From an uncultured Sphingomonas sp. (lineage in GTDB: Bacteria; Pseudomonadota; Alphaproteobacteria; Sphingomonadales; Sphingomonadaceae): 64,000 nt of DNA. The position numbers and the translations under genes were made by a program. Location of the stretch: positions 1 to 64,000 of the forward strand of contig CAJYIX010000043.1 of the NCBI GenBank assembly GCA_913775315.1. Direction: 5' to 3'. Under the pieces are notes generated by a model. The model was not told the DNA's origin. It searched no databases and saw only the letters and a list, made by a program, of their open reading frames with translations. Shown here one piece after another: positions 19,482 to 27,168 of this stretch (positions are counted from its first letter, which is position 1; each line of letters starts with the position of its first letter).

Positions 19482-19859
19482 ATGTTCACGCACATCATGC
19501 TCGGGTCGAACGATCCGAAGCGCGCCAAGCAATTCTACGACGCGGTGATGGCGCCGCTGGGCGTCGGGCCGGGCTTCGATGCGGGCACGCGGGTCTTCTA
19601 TCGCGGGCCGGGTGGTGCGTTCGGGGTCGGGACGCCCGCAGACGGCCAGCCCGCCAATCACGCCAACGGCGGCACCGTGGGTTTCGCCGCGCCCGACCCG
19701 GCGGCGGTCGATGCCTTCCACGCCGCCGGCCTCGCCAATGGCGGCACCTGCGAGGGGCCGCCGGGACGCCGCATGAATGCGCCCGGCAAGGCCTATGGTG
19801 CGTATCTACGTGATCCTGACGGCAACAAGATCTGCGCCTTCGCTCAGGTATCGGAGTAA
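19482..19859 (+). CDS. VOC-family protein in the formaldehyde operon (first copy)
   Basis: A 125-aa vicinal oxygen chelate fold protein. It starts MFTHIMLGSNDPKRAKQFYD, with the first-strand His at position 4, and ends AYLRDPDGNKICAFAQVSE. In this fold DPDGNxIE usually supplies a Glu metal ligand; here it is Cys. GGGAGAGGAAG gives a strong ribosome binding site. It is 14 bases after frmA and 4 bases before the second VOC gene. Context suggests handling of glutathione or formaldehyde adducts, but the reaction is unknown. It shares the fold and several motifs with its neighbour, so the pair may be a tandem duplication. Confidence 0.85.
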   Translation: MFTHIMLGSNDPKRAKQFYDAVMAPLGVGPGFDAGTRVFYRGPGGAFGVGTPADGQPANHANGGTVGFAAPDPAAVDAFHAAGLANGGTCEGPPGRRMNAPGKAYGAYLRDPDGNKICAFAQVSE

Positions 19860-19863
19860 AACC

Positions 19864-20253
19864 ATGCTGAATCACGTGATGGTCGGATCAAGCGACCTCG
19901 ACCGGTCGAAGGCGTTCTACGACAAGGTGCTGGGCGTGCTGGGTGCCGGCGAACCGCTGAAGAACATTGCCCCGAGCGGGCATACGCGGCTGCTATACAT
20001 CCATGACGGCACGATGTTCATCCTGACCCAACCGATCAACGACGAGCCGGCGAGCGTCGCCAATGGTGGGACGATCGCGTTCAAGTGCCACTCGGCCGAA
20101 CAGGTAAAGGACTTCCACGACGTCGCCGTCGAAGCGGGCGGCACCACGTGCGAGGACCCGCCAGGCCTGCGCGATGGGAGCCTGGGGCCGATGCACCTGT
20201 CCTATGTCCGCGATCCCGATGGGCACAAGCTCTGCGCGATCTATCGTCCGTGA
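19864..20253 (+). CDS. VOC-family protein in the formaldehyde operon (second copy)
   Basis: A 129-aa VOC protein that starts MLNHVMVGSSDLDRSKAFYD and has VANGGTIAFKCHSAEQVKDF and YVRDPDGHKLCAIYRP. It is like the first copy (HVMVGS against HIMLGS; ANGGT in both), with Cys again where Glu is usual. It could form a heterodimer or act on a second adduct. The fghA GTG start overlaps its stop by 4 bases, so it is tightly coupled to the hydrolase. Confidence 0.85.
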   Translation: MLNHVMVGSSDLDRSKAFYDKVLGVLGAGEPLKNIAPSGHTRLLYIHDGTMFILTQPINDEPASVANGGTIAFKCHSAEQVKDFHDVAVEAGGTTCEDPPGLRDGSLGPMHLSYVRDPDGHKLCAIYRP

Positions 20254-21092
20254 GCATCGAGACGGTCTCGACAGCGCGGGCGTTCGGCGGGACGCAGGGC
20301 GTCTATCGCCGTGCGTCGTCGTCGACGGGGACCGACATGACCTTCTCGGTCTTCGTCCCCGACCACCCTGCGGGGGTAAAGCTGCCAGTCGTCTGGTATC
20401 TGTCGGGCCTGACCTGCACCCACGCCAACGTGACCGAGAAGGGCGAGTTTCGCCGCGACTGTGCCGAGCACGGCCTGATCCTCGTCGCGCCGGACACAAG
20501 CCCGCGCGGCGAGGGGGTGCCGGACGACCCCGACGGGGCCTATGACTTCGGGTTGGGCGCGGGCTTCTACGTGGATGCGACCGAGGCGCCGTTCGATCGG
20601 CACTACCGAATGTGGTCGTACGTGACCGAGGAACTGCCCGCGCTGATCGGTGGCGAGTTTCCTGCCGACATGGATCGCCAGTCGATCATGGGACATTCGA
20701 TGGGCGGGCACGGCGCGCTGACGATCGGCTTGCGGCATCCCGAGCGCTTCCGGGCAGTGAGCGCCTTCGCCCCGATCGTCGCGCCGTCACAGGTGCCCTG
20801 GGGGCAGAAGGCGCTCGCCGGCTATCTGGGCGACGACCGGGCCGCGTGGCGGCGGCACGATGCGGTTGCGCTGATCGAGGACGGCGCGCGGGTGCCCGAA
20901 CTGCTGATCGATCAGGGCGGGGCGGACAATTTTCTCGCCGAGCAGCTCCGGCCCGACCTGTTGGCGGCAGCCTGCGAGGCGGCGGGGATCGACCTCACGC
21001 TCCGCATGCAACCGGGCTACGACCACAGCTATTATTTCATCTCGACATTCATGGCCGACCACCTCGCCTGGCACGCCGCGCGGCTCCAATAG
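20250..21092 (+). CDS. fghA: S-formylglutathione hydrolase
   Basis: Hydrolyses S-formylglutathione to formate and glutathione (280 aa), completing the pathway begun by FrmA. It is an esterase D-type alpha/beta hydrolase: VWYLSGLTCTHANVTEKGEF, nucleophile Ser150 in GHSMGGHGAL, acid Asp in IDQGGADNFL, base His in GYDHSYYFISTF. The GTG at 20250, overlapping the upstream stop as GTGA, gives the N-terminus SIETVSTARAFGGTQGVYR, typical of the family. Confidence 0.96.
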   Translation: MSIETVSTARAFGGTQGVYRRASSSTGTDMTFSVFVPDHPAGVKLPVVWYLSGLTCTHANVTEKGEFRRDCAEHGLILVAPDTSPRGEGVPDDPDGAYDFGLGAGFYVDATEAPFDRHYRMWSYVTEELPALIGGEFPADMDRQSIMGHSMGGHGALTIGLRHPERFRAVSAFAPIVAPSQVPWGQKALAGYLGDDRAAWRRHDAVALIEDGARVPELLIDQGGADNFLAEQLRPDLLAAACEAAGIDLTLRMQPGYDHSYYFISTFMADHLAWHAARLQ

Positions 21093-21128
21093 CGGACGAG
21101 CGCGTTTCCCGCCCAGGCATGGGAGACG

Positions 21129-21908
21129 ATGATGGCGCGGACGGCGGTGGTGACGGGCGGGGCACAGGGAATCGGCAAGGGGCTGGTGCAGCACCTGCTC
21201 GCCGAGGGCTGGCGCGTCGCCGCGCTCGACATGGACGAGGAGGCGGTGAAGGAACTCGCCGCCGAGCAGCCGAGCGGCTACCTGCTCGCGCGCCGATGCG
21301 ACGTGTCGAACGAACGGGCGGTTGCGTCTGCCTATGACGCAATCGACGCGTGGCAGGCGGCTGCGGGCGAGGCGCCGGGGATCGACCTCATCGTCTCCAA
21401 CGCCGGGGTCGCCGATCCGGTGATCGGCCCGATCGAGGACGCGAGCCTCGCCGATTGGCGGCGCTGGCAGGACAGCCATGTGACCGGCGCGTTCCTGATG
21501 GTGCGCGGCGCCGTCCCGCGGCTTCGGCAGCGAGCGGGGGCGAGCATCGTCCTGATCGCCTCCACTCGCGCGCTGCAATCCGAGCCGTTCTGCGAGGGCT
21601 ATGCCGCCGCCAAGGGCGCACTATGCGGCATGACCCATGCGCTCGCCGTCAGCCTCGGCCCGGCGATCCGCGTCAATGCGGTGCTGCCCGGCTGGATCGA
21701 GACCGGGCCGTGGCAGAAGGCCTCGGCCCGTAGCAAGCCCGAGCAGCGCGCCGTCGATCGCGATCAGCACCCCGTCGGCCGCGTCGGCGAGCCGCGCGAT
21801 ATCGCCGCAACGGTCGCCTGGCTGGCGAGCGAGGGGGCGGGCTTCGTGACGGGGCAGCAGATCGTCGTCGATGGCGGCATGACCCGGCGGATGATCTACG
21901 CGGAATGA
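21129..21908 (+). CDS. SDR-family oxidoreductase
   Basis: A 259-aa classical short-chain dehydrogenase. Cofactor motif TGGAQGIGKG, NAG motif VSNAGVADP, catalytic Ser in IASTRALQSEP and Tyr/Lys in GYAAAKGAL. Asp after strand 2 (AALDMDEEA) favours NAD(H). The end (QIVVDGGMTRRMIYAE) is typical of sugar or polyol dehydrogenases. Substrate unknown. It lies 36 bases after fghA and may be read from the same promoter; either of the first two Met codons could start it. Confidence 0.88.
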   Translation: MMARTAVVTGGAQGIGKGLVQHLLAEGWRVAALDMDEEAVKELAAEQPSGYLLARRCDVSNERAVASAYDAIDAWQAAAGEAPGIDLIVSNAGVADPVIGPIEDASLADWRRWQDSHVTGAFLMVRGAVPRLRQRAGASIVLIASTRALQSEPFCEGYAAAKGALCGMTHALAVSLGPAIRVNAVLPGWIETGPWQKASARSKPEQRAVDRDQHPVGRVGEPRDIAATVAWLASEGAGFVTGQQIVVDGGMTRRMIYAE

Positions 21909-21913
21909 AATGT

Positions 21914-21942
21914 CGTCACCCCGGGTCAAGTCCGGGATGACG
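21914..21942 (+). repeat. Dispersed palindromic repeat, copy 2
   Basis: An imperfect palindrome, CGTCACCCCGG followed by gtcaagt and CCGGGATGACG. It shares the core CCGG-TCAAGTCCGGG-TGACG with the copy at 1261-1288. It fills the short gap between the SDR and the rlpA-like gene, and could fold at the end of the SDR transcript. Confidence 0.6.
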
Positions 21943-21970
21943 GGCGGCGGCGGTCAAGGTATCGGGCCTG

Positions 21971-22513
21971 ATGCGCCGCTTTGCCCTTGTCGTCGCCGTG
22001 CTGCTCTCAGCCTGTACAAGCGGTCGGCCGGTCGCCGATTTTCCCGTCAAGATCGGCGCACCGTATCGCGTACGCGGCACGACCTATGTGCCCGTTGCCG
22101 ACCCGGCGTACGACATGCTCGGCTATGCCAGCTGGTACGGGTCGGAATCGGGCAACCGCACCGCCAATGGCGAGAAGTTCCGGCCCAAATGGCTAACCGC
22201 CGCGCACCCGACGCTGCCGCTGCCGAGCTATGTCGAGGTGACCGCGCTCGATACCGGGCGGCGGATCGTCGTGCGCGTCAACGATCGCGGGCCGTTCGCC
22301 GAGCGGCGGCGGATCATCGATCTGTCGCGCGGCGCGGCCGATGCGCTCGGCCTGCGCCGCGGCGGGCCGGCGGCGGTACGGGTTCGCGTCGTTGCGCCCG
22401 CCGAGCGCGATCGTGCGCGGCTGCGCAAGGGCAAGGCACCGCGCGAGCTCCGGCCGGAGGACCCGCGCATCCTCGCCAACCTGCGCGCGCAGCTGGCCGC
22501 GGGGACGCGCTAG
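21971..22513 (+). CDS. RlpA-like septal ring lipoprotein, DPBB domain
   Basis: A 180-aa lipoprotein: MRRFALVVAVLLSACTSG holds the lipobox. The double-psi beta-barrel (about 50-140) has LGYASWYGSESGNRTANGEKF, TAAHPTLPLPSYVEVTAL and VVRVNDRGPF followed by IIDLSRGAADALGL, all RlpA signatures. RlpA proteins are lytic transglycosylases acting on naked glycan strands or septal structural factors. The usual C-terminal SPOR domain is absent; instead there is a basic tail (RDRARLRKGKAPRELRPED). It converges with the MFS gene, one base apart. Confidence 0.9.
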   Translation: MRRFALVVAVLLSACTSGRPVADFPVKIGAPYRVRGTTYVPVADPAYDMLGYASWYGSESGNRTANGEKFRPKWLTAAHPTLPLPSYVEVTALDTGRRIVVRVNDRGPFAERRRIIDLSRGAADALGLRRGGPAAVRVRVVAPAERDRARLRKGKAPRELRPEDPRILANLRAQLAAGTR

Positions 22514-22514
22514 A

Positions 22515-23819
22515 TCACTCGGCGTCCTTCTCCCGCATCGCCAGCAGCGCGACCGCGGCGACGGTTGAGCCGAGCCCCATCACCAGCGCGATCGACGACA
22601 GCGTCAGCCCCGCCTCGAACAGATAGCCCGCGACGATCGGCGCGAGCGCCGCGCCGCCGCGACCGATGCCGATCGCGAACCCCGTACCGGTCGCGCGCAG
22701 GTGGGTCGGAAACACCCGCGCGAACAGCGTATAGAGCCCGACGATCGCGGCATTGGTGAAGAACCCCGTCGCCAGCACCATCGCCGACAGCGCGCCCAGC
22801 CCGACATGGCCCGCCACCTGCCCGAAGGCGAAGATCAGCAGCGTCGAGGCGAACAGGATGACGATCGTCAGCCGCTTGAGCCCCACGCGGATCGCCGCCA
22901 GCCCGAATAGCGCGCCGCCGCTCGCGCCGCCGACATTGGCCCAAGTGAGGACGCCGGCCGCCGCCTTCGCCTCGAACCCCATATCGACGACGATCTTGGG
23001 CACCCATTTGAGCACGAAGTAGAAGCTCATGATGTGGGCGAAATAGGCGAGGGTGATGAGCAGGGTTGTGCGGATCAGCGCGGGGCCGAACAGGTCGGCG
23101 ATCGATCCGCGCGGGTTGGCCGCGTCGCGCCCGCTCAGCGCCGCGACCGCGGCATGGCCGAAGCGGCGGAGCGTCCGGTTGATCCGGTCGAGCGCGCCCG
23201 GCGGCTGGCGGCGGTCCAGGAACGCGACCGTCTCGGGCACCAGGAACCAGGTGAGGGGGATGAACAGCGCGGTGACGATCGCGCCGAAGTGGAACACGTC
23301 GCGCCAGCCGCCGCCCGATCCCAGGATGCCCTGCACCGCCAGCCCGCCGAGCACGCCGCCGATCGGATAGCCGATCACCATCAGCGCCATGGCGAGGCTG
23401 TACCAGCGCCTGCTGGCGAACTCGGCCGCGGCGGCATTGATGGCGGCCAGCATCCCGCCGATGCCGAGCCCGGTGAGCAGGCGCCATGTCAGCAATGTCG
23501 CGACGCCGCCCGCTTGCCCCGCCCCCCACATGCCGATCGTCATCGCGACAAGGCAGCCGAGGATCGTGCGCCGCCGCCCGACCCGGTCAGCGACGCTGCC
23601 CAGCAAGACCGAGCCCACCGCCATACCGAGCAATTCCATCGACAGGATCCAGCCGAGCGTCGACTGCGTGGTGCCCCATTCCTTGGCAATGCCGGGCGAG
23701 GCGAAGCTGATTGACAGCACGTCGAACCCGTCGAGCGCGTTGAGGCCCACGGTCACTGCGACCGCGGCCCATTGCCAGCCGCTCATCCGGCCCTGTTCGA
23801 TCGCCGCGCGTGGCCCCAT
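22515..23819 (-). CDS. MFS transporter, aromatic acid:H+ symporter-like
   Basis: A 434-aa major facilitator with 12 predicted membrane segments. NALDGFDVLSISFASPGI in the first segment matches the DGxD motif of aromatic acid/H+ symporters (PcaK/BenK group). The loop 2-3 signature GSVADRVGRRRTILG is present. Loop 8-9 has VGLKRLTIV, weakly conserved. It likely imports an aromatic or short carboxylic acid. No catabolic genes for such substrates are adjacent. A palindrome overlaps its probable promoter. Confidence 0.85.
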   Translation of the reverse strand: MGPRAAIEQGRMSGWQWAAVAVTVGLNALDGFDVLSISFASPGIAKEWGTTQSTLGWILSMELLGMAVGSVLLGSVADRVGRRRTILGCLVAMTIGMWGAGQAGGVATLLTWRLLTGLGIGGMLAAINAAAAEFASRRWYSLAMALMVIGYPIGGVLGGLAVQGILGSGGGWRDVFHFGAIVTALFIPLTWFLVPETVAFLDRRQPPGALDRINRTLRRFGHAAVAALSGRDAANPRGSIADLFGPALIRTTLLITLAYFAHIMSFYFVLKWVPKIVVDMGFEAKAAAGVLTWANVGGASGGALFGLAAIRVGLKRLTIVILFASTLLIFAFGQVAGHVGLGALSAMVLATGFFTNAAIVGLYTLFARVFPTHLRATGTGFAIGIGRGGAALAPIVAGYLFEAGLTLSSIALVMGLGSTVAAVALLAMREKDAE

Positions 23820-23866
23820 CTTTCATCCTCCCTCGCGCCGCCGGTTTCCAGCGCTCGCACTTCGAG

Positions 23867-23893
23867 CAGATTGTTAGTCAGTATAGCAATCTG
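23867..23893 (-). promoter_or_regulatory. Palindromic operator candidate upstream of the MFS gene
   Basis: Arms CAGATTG (23867-23873) and CAATCTG (23887-23893) enclose 13 AT-rich bases that read TATACT on the minus strand, a good -10 element. The block lies about 48 bases upstream of the MFS start and is strikingly AT-rich for this genome. It suggests a repressor site covering the promoter. The rest of the 85-base gap holds GCTCG-CACTT-CGAGC and no other feature. Confidence 0.5.
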
Positions 23894-23904
23894 GGTCGAG
23901 AGAT

Positions 23905-24231
23905 TTATCGCCTGAGCAATAGCCAGGCCAGCCACAGCCATCCGGCGATCATCGCCGCGCCGCCGATCGGCGTGATCGCCCCGAACCAGCGCGGCGCGCC
24001 GAACGCCATCGCATAGAGCGTGGCCGAAAACAGCGCCGCACCGCCCAGCATCGCCCAGCCGGGGCCGGTCGCGCGCTGCTGGACCGCCACGAGCACCGCG
24101 ACGGCGTGGATCAGCTGATACATGCCGCCCGTGCGCAGCCAGTCCGCCGCCTGTCCGCTGGCGCCATGTGCCCCGAAGGCGCCAGCGGCGATGGCGATGG
24201 CGCCCGAGATGGCGGCAAGAACGGCAAGCAT
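23905..24231 (-). CDS. DUF423 family small membrane protein
   Basis: A 108-aa integral membrane protein with four predicted helices. GAIAIAAGAFGAHG and TGGMYQLIHAVAVLV are the DUF423 (YwdK/YgdD-like) marks, followed by GGAALFSATLYAMAF and ITPIGGAAMIAGWLWLAW. Function unknown. Its ATG shares one base with the upstream antiporter stop (TGATG), so the two are coupled. Confidence 0.88.
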   Translation of the reverse strand: MLAVLAAISGAIAIAAGAFGAHGASGQAADWLRTGGMYQLIHAVAVLVAVQQRATGPGWAMLGGAALFSATLYAMAFGAPRWFGAITPIGGAAMIAGWLWLAWLLLRR

Positions 24232-26033
24232 CACTCGGTCTCCCCGGCGGCGGCCTTTGCCGAGGCCTTTTCGCGCTGCTTGCGCTGGCGGGCTTGGCTG
24301 AACACCACGTCGCGGGCGGCATAGATGTCACCGGCCTCTAGCTGGATGCCGAGGCGCTTGGCGTCCATCCGACGATAGTCGTCCTCGCTGCGGTCGATCT
24401 CGCCATCGTCGACGCCGACCGCGCGCAGCGCCTGGCGGGCCATCACGATGGCGCTCTCGAATACCTCGCGGAACATGCCCGCGACCGGCGCATCCTTGAG
24501 CGCGATGATCGCGCGGCGGTCGAAGACGCGGGTCATGACCGTGGCGTTGGGATAGCCTTGGGCGATGAGTTCGAGCAGGTCGGCGGAAACCTGATCCCCA
24601 TCGGTGCAGAACAGGATCAGCTCGGCATCCTCCGCCCCCGCCTGTCGCAAGAGGTCGAGGCGCGTGCCGTCGCCGTAATAGACCTTCATCCCGAACTTGC
24701 CGCCCACCTCGATGATCTCGGGATCGCGGTCGATCAGCGTCACCGACAGCCCCTGCGCGATCAGCATCTGCGCGACGGTCTGGCCGAACCGGCCATAGCC
24801 GACGACGATCGCGCTCGCCCCGTCGTGGCGCGGCGGCTCCAGCCCCTCACCGTCGCCCGCGGCGGGATCGGTACGGAAACGGCGGGTGGCCATCATCAGG
24901 AACGGCGTCGTCGCCATCGACAGCGTGACGATCGCGCCGAACAGGCTCGCCGCCTCGGGCGCGATCAGGAAGGCGTTCTGCGCCTGCGCGAACAGGACGA
25001 AGCCGAACTCGCCGCCCTGGCTGAGGAGCAGGCCCATCGCCAGCGCCGGCCGCCATTCCATGCGAAAGGCGAGGCCGATGGCGAAGATCACCCCGGCCTT
25101 CACCGCCACGAGCGCAAGCGCCATGCCGATGACGAACCCCGGCCGCGCGGCGACGGCATTGAGGTCTAGCATCATGCCCACCGCCAGGAAGAACAGGCCG
25201 AGCAGGATCGAGCGGAACGGCTCGACATCCGCCTCCAGCTCGTGGCGATAGGGGCTGTCGGCCAGCATCACGCCAGCGATGAACGCGCCGAGCGCGGTCG
25301 AAAGCCCCAGCGCCTCCATGATCGCGGCGGCGGCGATCACGGTGAACAGCCCGGCGAACACGAACATCTCGCGCTCGCCCAGATTGCCGATCAGCCGGAA
25401 CAGCGGGCCGAGGATGAACCGACCCGCGAGGATCAGGCCGGCGACCGCAAGAACGGTGTAGAGACCGAGTTGCCATCCCGGCGGCCCCGCGGCGTCCGCC
25501 GGATTGCGACTAAGTGCCGCGATGATCGTGATGAGCGGGACGATCGACAGGTCCTGAAACAGGAGGACCGAGAAGGTCCGCTCGCCGAACGGCGTCCGCA
25601 GCCGCCCCGCCGATTGCAGCATTGGCAGCACCTGCGCAGTCGAAGAGAGCGCCAGCGGCAGCCCGAGCGCCAGCGCCGCCGCCCAGGAGAAGCCCGCGCC
25701 GAACTGCACCAGCGCGGTGACCGCGAGGCCGCAGAGCACGACCTGAAGCAGCCCGACGCCGAAGATGTCGCGCTTCAACTGCCACAATCGGGCGGGACTG
25801 AGTTCGAGGCCGACGATGAACAGCAGCAGCGTGATGCCGAGCTCGGCAAAGGTAAGCTTGGTCTCGGCATCGCCGACCAGCCCCAGCACCTGCGGCCCCA
25901 CGACTGCGCCCGCGACGAGGAAGCCGAGCGTCGCACCCAGCCCCATCTTGCGAAAGGCGAGGACGGAGACGAGCCCCGCGCCGAGCAGCGGCGCGAACTC
26001 GCGAATTAGCGAAAGCCCCCCGTGCGCGCTCAT
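24231..26033 (-). CDS. CPA2 monovalent cation:proton antiporter with RCK/TrkA-N domain
   Basis: A 600-aa KefB/KefC-type antiporter. The membrane domain (about 1-385) has 12 or so helices with GFLVAGAVVGP, LLLFIVGLELSP, FQDLSIVPLI and STALGAFIAGVMLADS. The RCK/TrkA-N domain (about 410-530) has IVVGYGRFGQTVAQMLIAQG followed by TLIDRDPEIIE, an NAD(H)-type site. The tail is Lys/Ala-rich. It probably exports K+ in response to electrophiles or pH. Its ATG overlaps the stop of the upstream Fe-S scaffold gene (ATGA). Confidence 0.92.
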   Translation of the reverse strand: MSAHGGLSLIREFAPLLGAGLVSVLAFRKMGLGATLGFLVAGAVVGPQVLGLVGDAETKLTFAELGITLLLFIVGLELSPARLWQLKRDIFGVGLLQVVLCGLAVTALVQFGAGFSWAAALALGLPLALSSTAQVLPMLQSAGRLRTPFGERTFSVLLFQDLSIVPLITIIAALSRNPADAAGPPGWQLGLYTVLAVAGLILAGRFILGPLFRLIGNLGEREMFVFAGLFTVIAAAAIMEALGLSTALGAFIAGVMLADSPYRHELEADVEPFRSILLGLFFLAVGMMLDLNAVAARPGFVIGMALALVAVKAGVIFAIGLAFRMEWRPALAMGLLLSQGGEFGFVLFAQAQNAFLIAPEAASLFGAIVTLSMATTPFLMMATRRFRTDPAAGDGEGLEPPRHDGASAIVVGYGRFGQTVAQMLIAQGLSVTLIDRDPEIIEVGGKFGMKVYYGDGTRLDLLRQAGAEDAELILFCTDGDQVSADLLELIAQGYPNATVMTRVFDRRAIIALKDAPVAGMFREVFESAIVMARQALRAVGVDDGEIDRSEDDYRRMDAKRLGIQLEAGDIYAARDVVFSQARQRKQREKASAKAAAGETE

Positions 26034-26479
26034 CCGCCGGCGGGCACGCGCTGACGGGCCGCTTCCGCCGCCTCGGCCGCGGCCTCGAACGCGAGGCGGA
26101 CCGAGGGGTGGCGCGCGGTATAGGGAAGCGCGGGGGCGAAAATGGCAAGCTGCGGCCAGTCGGGCACCGGCCCTTCGCCCGCCAGCCATGCCGTCAGCGC
26201 GTCGCGGGCGGCGGCAAGTTCCTCGGGCGTGCGGCCGACCGCGTTGGCCGCCATCAGCGCGGCTGACGCCTGGCCGAGCGCGCAAGCGCGGACGCGCATC
26301 CCGACTTCGGCGACGCGGCCGTCGTCGCCGAGCGACATATCGACGGTGACGCGGCTGCCGCAGACGGGCGAGCGCTTTTCCGACGAGCCCTGCGCATCGG
26401 CAAGGCGGCTGTCGAACGGCACGCTGGCGGCCAGACGGAGGATCTGCTGGTTGTAGAGGGTCTCGCTCACCCCGCCCAT
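26030..26479 (-). CDS. Iron-sulfur cluster assembly scaffold-like protein (NifU N-terminal type)
   Basis: A 149-aa member of the IscU/SufU-like scaffold family. Starts MGGVSETLYNQQILRLAASV. Cysteines at 40 (SPVCGSRV) and 66 (RACALGQAS) match the first two scaffold cysteines. The third is missing: the region that should hold it reads ARHPSVRLAF, and the Asp after CG is Ser. Cluster building as in IscU is therefore doubtful. The start could also be GTG at 26470. Coupled to the antiporter gene downstream; cvpA is 23 bases upstream. Confidence 0.8.
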   Translation of the reverse strand: MGGVSETLYNQQILRLAASVPFDSRLADAQGSSEKRSPVCGSRVTVDMSLGDDGRVAEVGMRVRACALGQASAALMAANAVGRTPEELAAARDALTAWLAGEGPVPDWPQLAIFAPALPYTARHPSVRLAFEAAAEAAEAARQRVPAGG

Positions 26480-26502
26480 GTAGGGCAAGGGGCCGCCCGG
26501 CG

Positions 26503-27048
26503 CTACCGCCCGATCTTCGCCATCGTCTCGGGCGGGAAGACCGGCTCGCCCCGGCGGCGGCGATCGACGAAATCGGCGATGCTGGCGCTGGTGTTGTTGA
26601 GCAGCGGATAGGTCCGGGACGCCTTGATCCATTGCGGCCGGCGCGCGGCGCCGCCATTCCAGGTATCGACGACGAGGACGATGACGACGAAGGCGAGGCT
26701 GACGAGGATCAGGCCCTTGAGCGCCCCGAAGCCGAAGCCGAGCGCACGGTCGACGGGGCCGAGCACCGACGCCTTGGTCCGGTTTCCGATCGCGTTCGAC
26801 ACCATCTTGCCCCCCAGCCAGACGATCCCGACGATGAGCACGAAGGCGAGCACCGCCGCGCCCGACGTGGTCCCGATCGGCCCCAGCAGCAGCGCCGCCA
26901 GCGGGGTGTGGAACAGCCGGACCGCGAACACGACAAGCAGCCAGGCGAGCAGCGACAGCACCTCGGTCACGAAGCCTCGGATCGCGCCGAGCACCGCGGC
27001 GCCGCCGATCGAGAGGAGAACGACGATATCGAGCGCGGTCAGGTCCAT
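26503..27048 (-). CDS. cvpA: CvpA family membrane protein
   Basis: A 181-aa inner-membrane protein of the colicin V production family. Four helices: LDIVVLLSIGGAAVLGAIRG, EVLSLLAWLLVVFAVRL, AAVLAFVLIVGIVWLGG and GFGALKGLILVSLAFVVIVL. The motif GPVDRALGFGFGALKG is diagnostic. The C-terminal cytoplasmic tail holds YPLLNNTSASIADFV. Role in envelope homeostasis is known only in general terms. It heads the minus-strand run through the scaffold, antiporter and DUF423 genes. Confidence 0.9.
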   Translation of the reverse strand: MDLTALDIVVLLSIGGAAVLGAIRGFVTEVLSLLAWLLVVFAVRLFHTPLAALLLGPIGTTSGAAVLAFVLIVGIVWLGGKMVSNAIGNRTKASVLGPVDRALGFGFGALKGLILVSLAFVVIVLVVDTWNGGAARRPQWIKASRTYPLLNNTSASIADFVDRRRRGEPVFPPETMAKIGR

Positions 27049-27168
27049 CGCGCCGGCTCTAGCGCGGGCAGGCGGGGCGGGGGAAGGGGGCGATGCGACG
27101 GCCCGTCGCTTAACCGCATCTTAGCCATATCGCGCGACTCTGTACCCACTCAGTCCCGGAGTCGGTCG

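Noticed and set aside
19482-20253. The two VOC genes as one broken gene
   Set aside because: Each has its own start, its own strand-one His and its own C-terminal motif, with separate stops. They are two intact domains.
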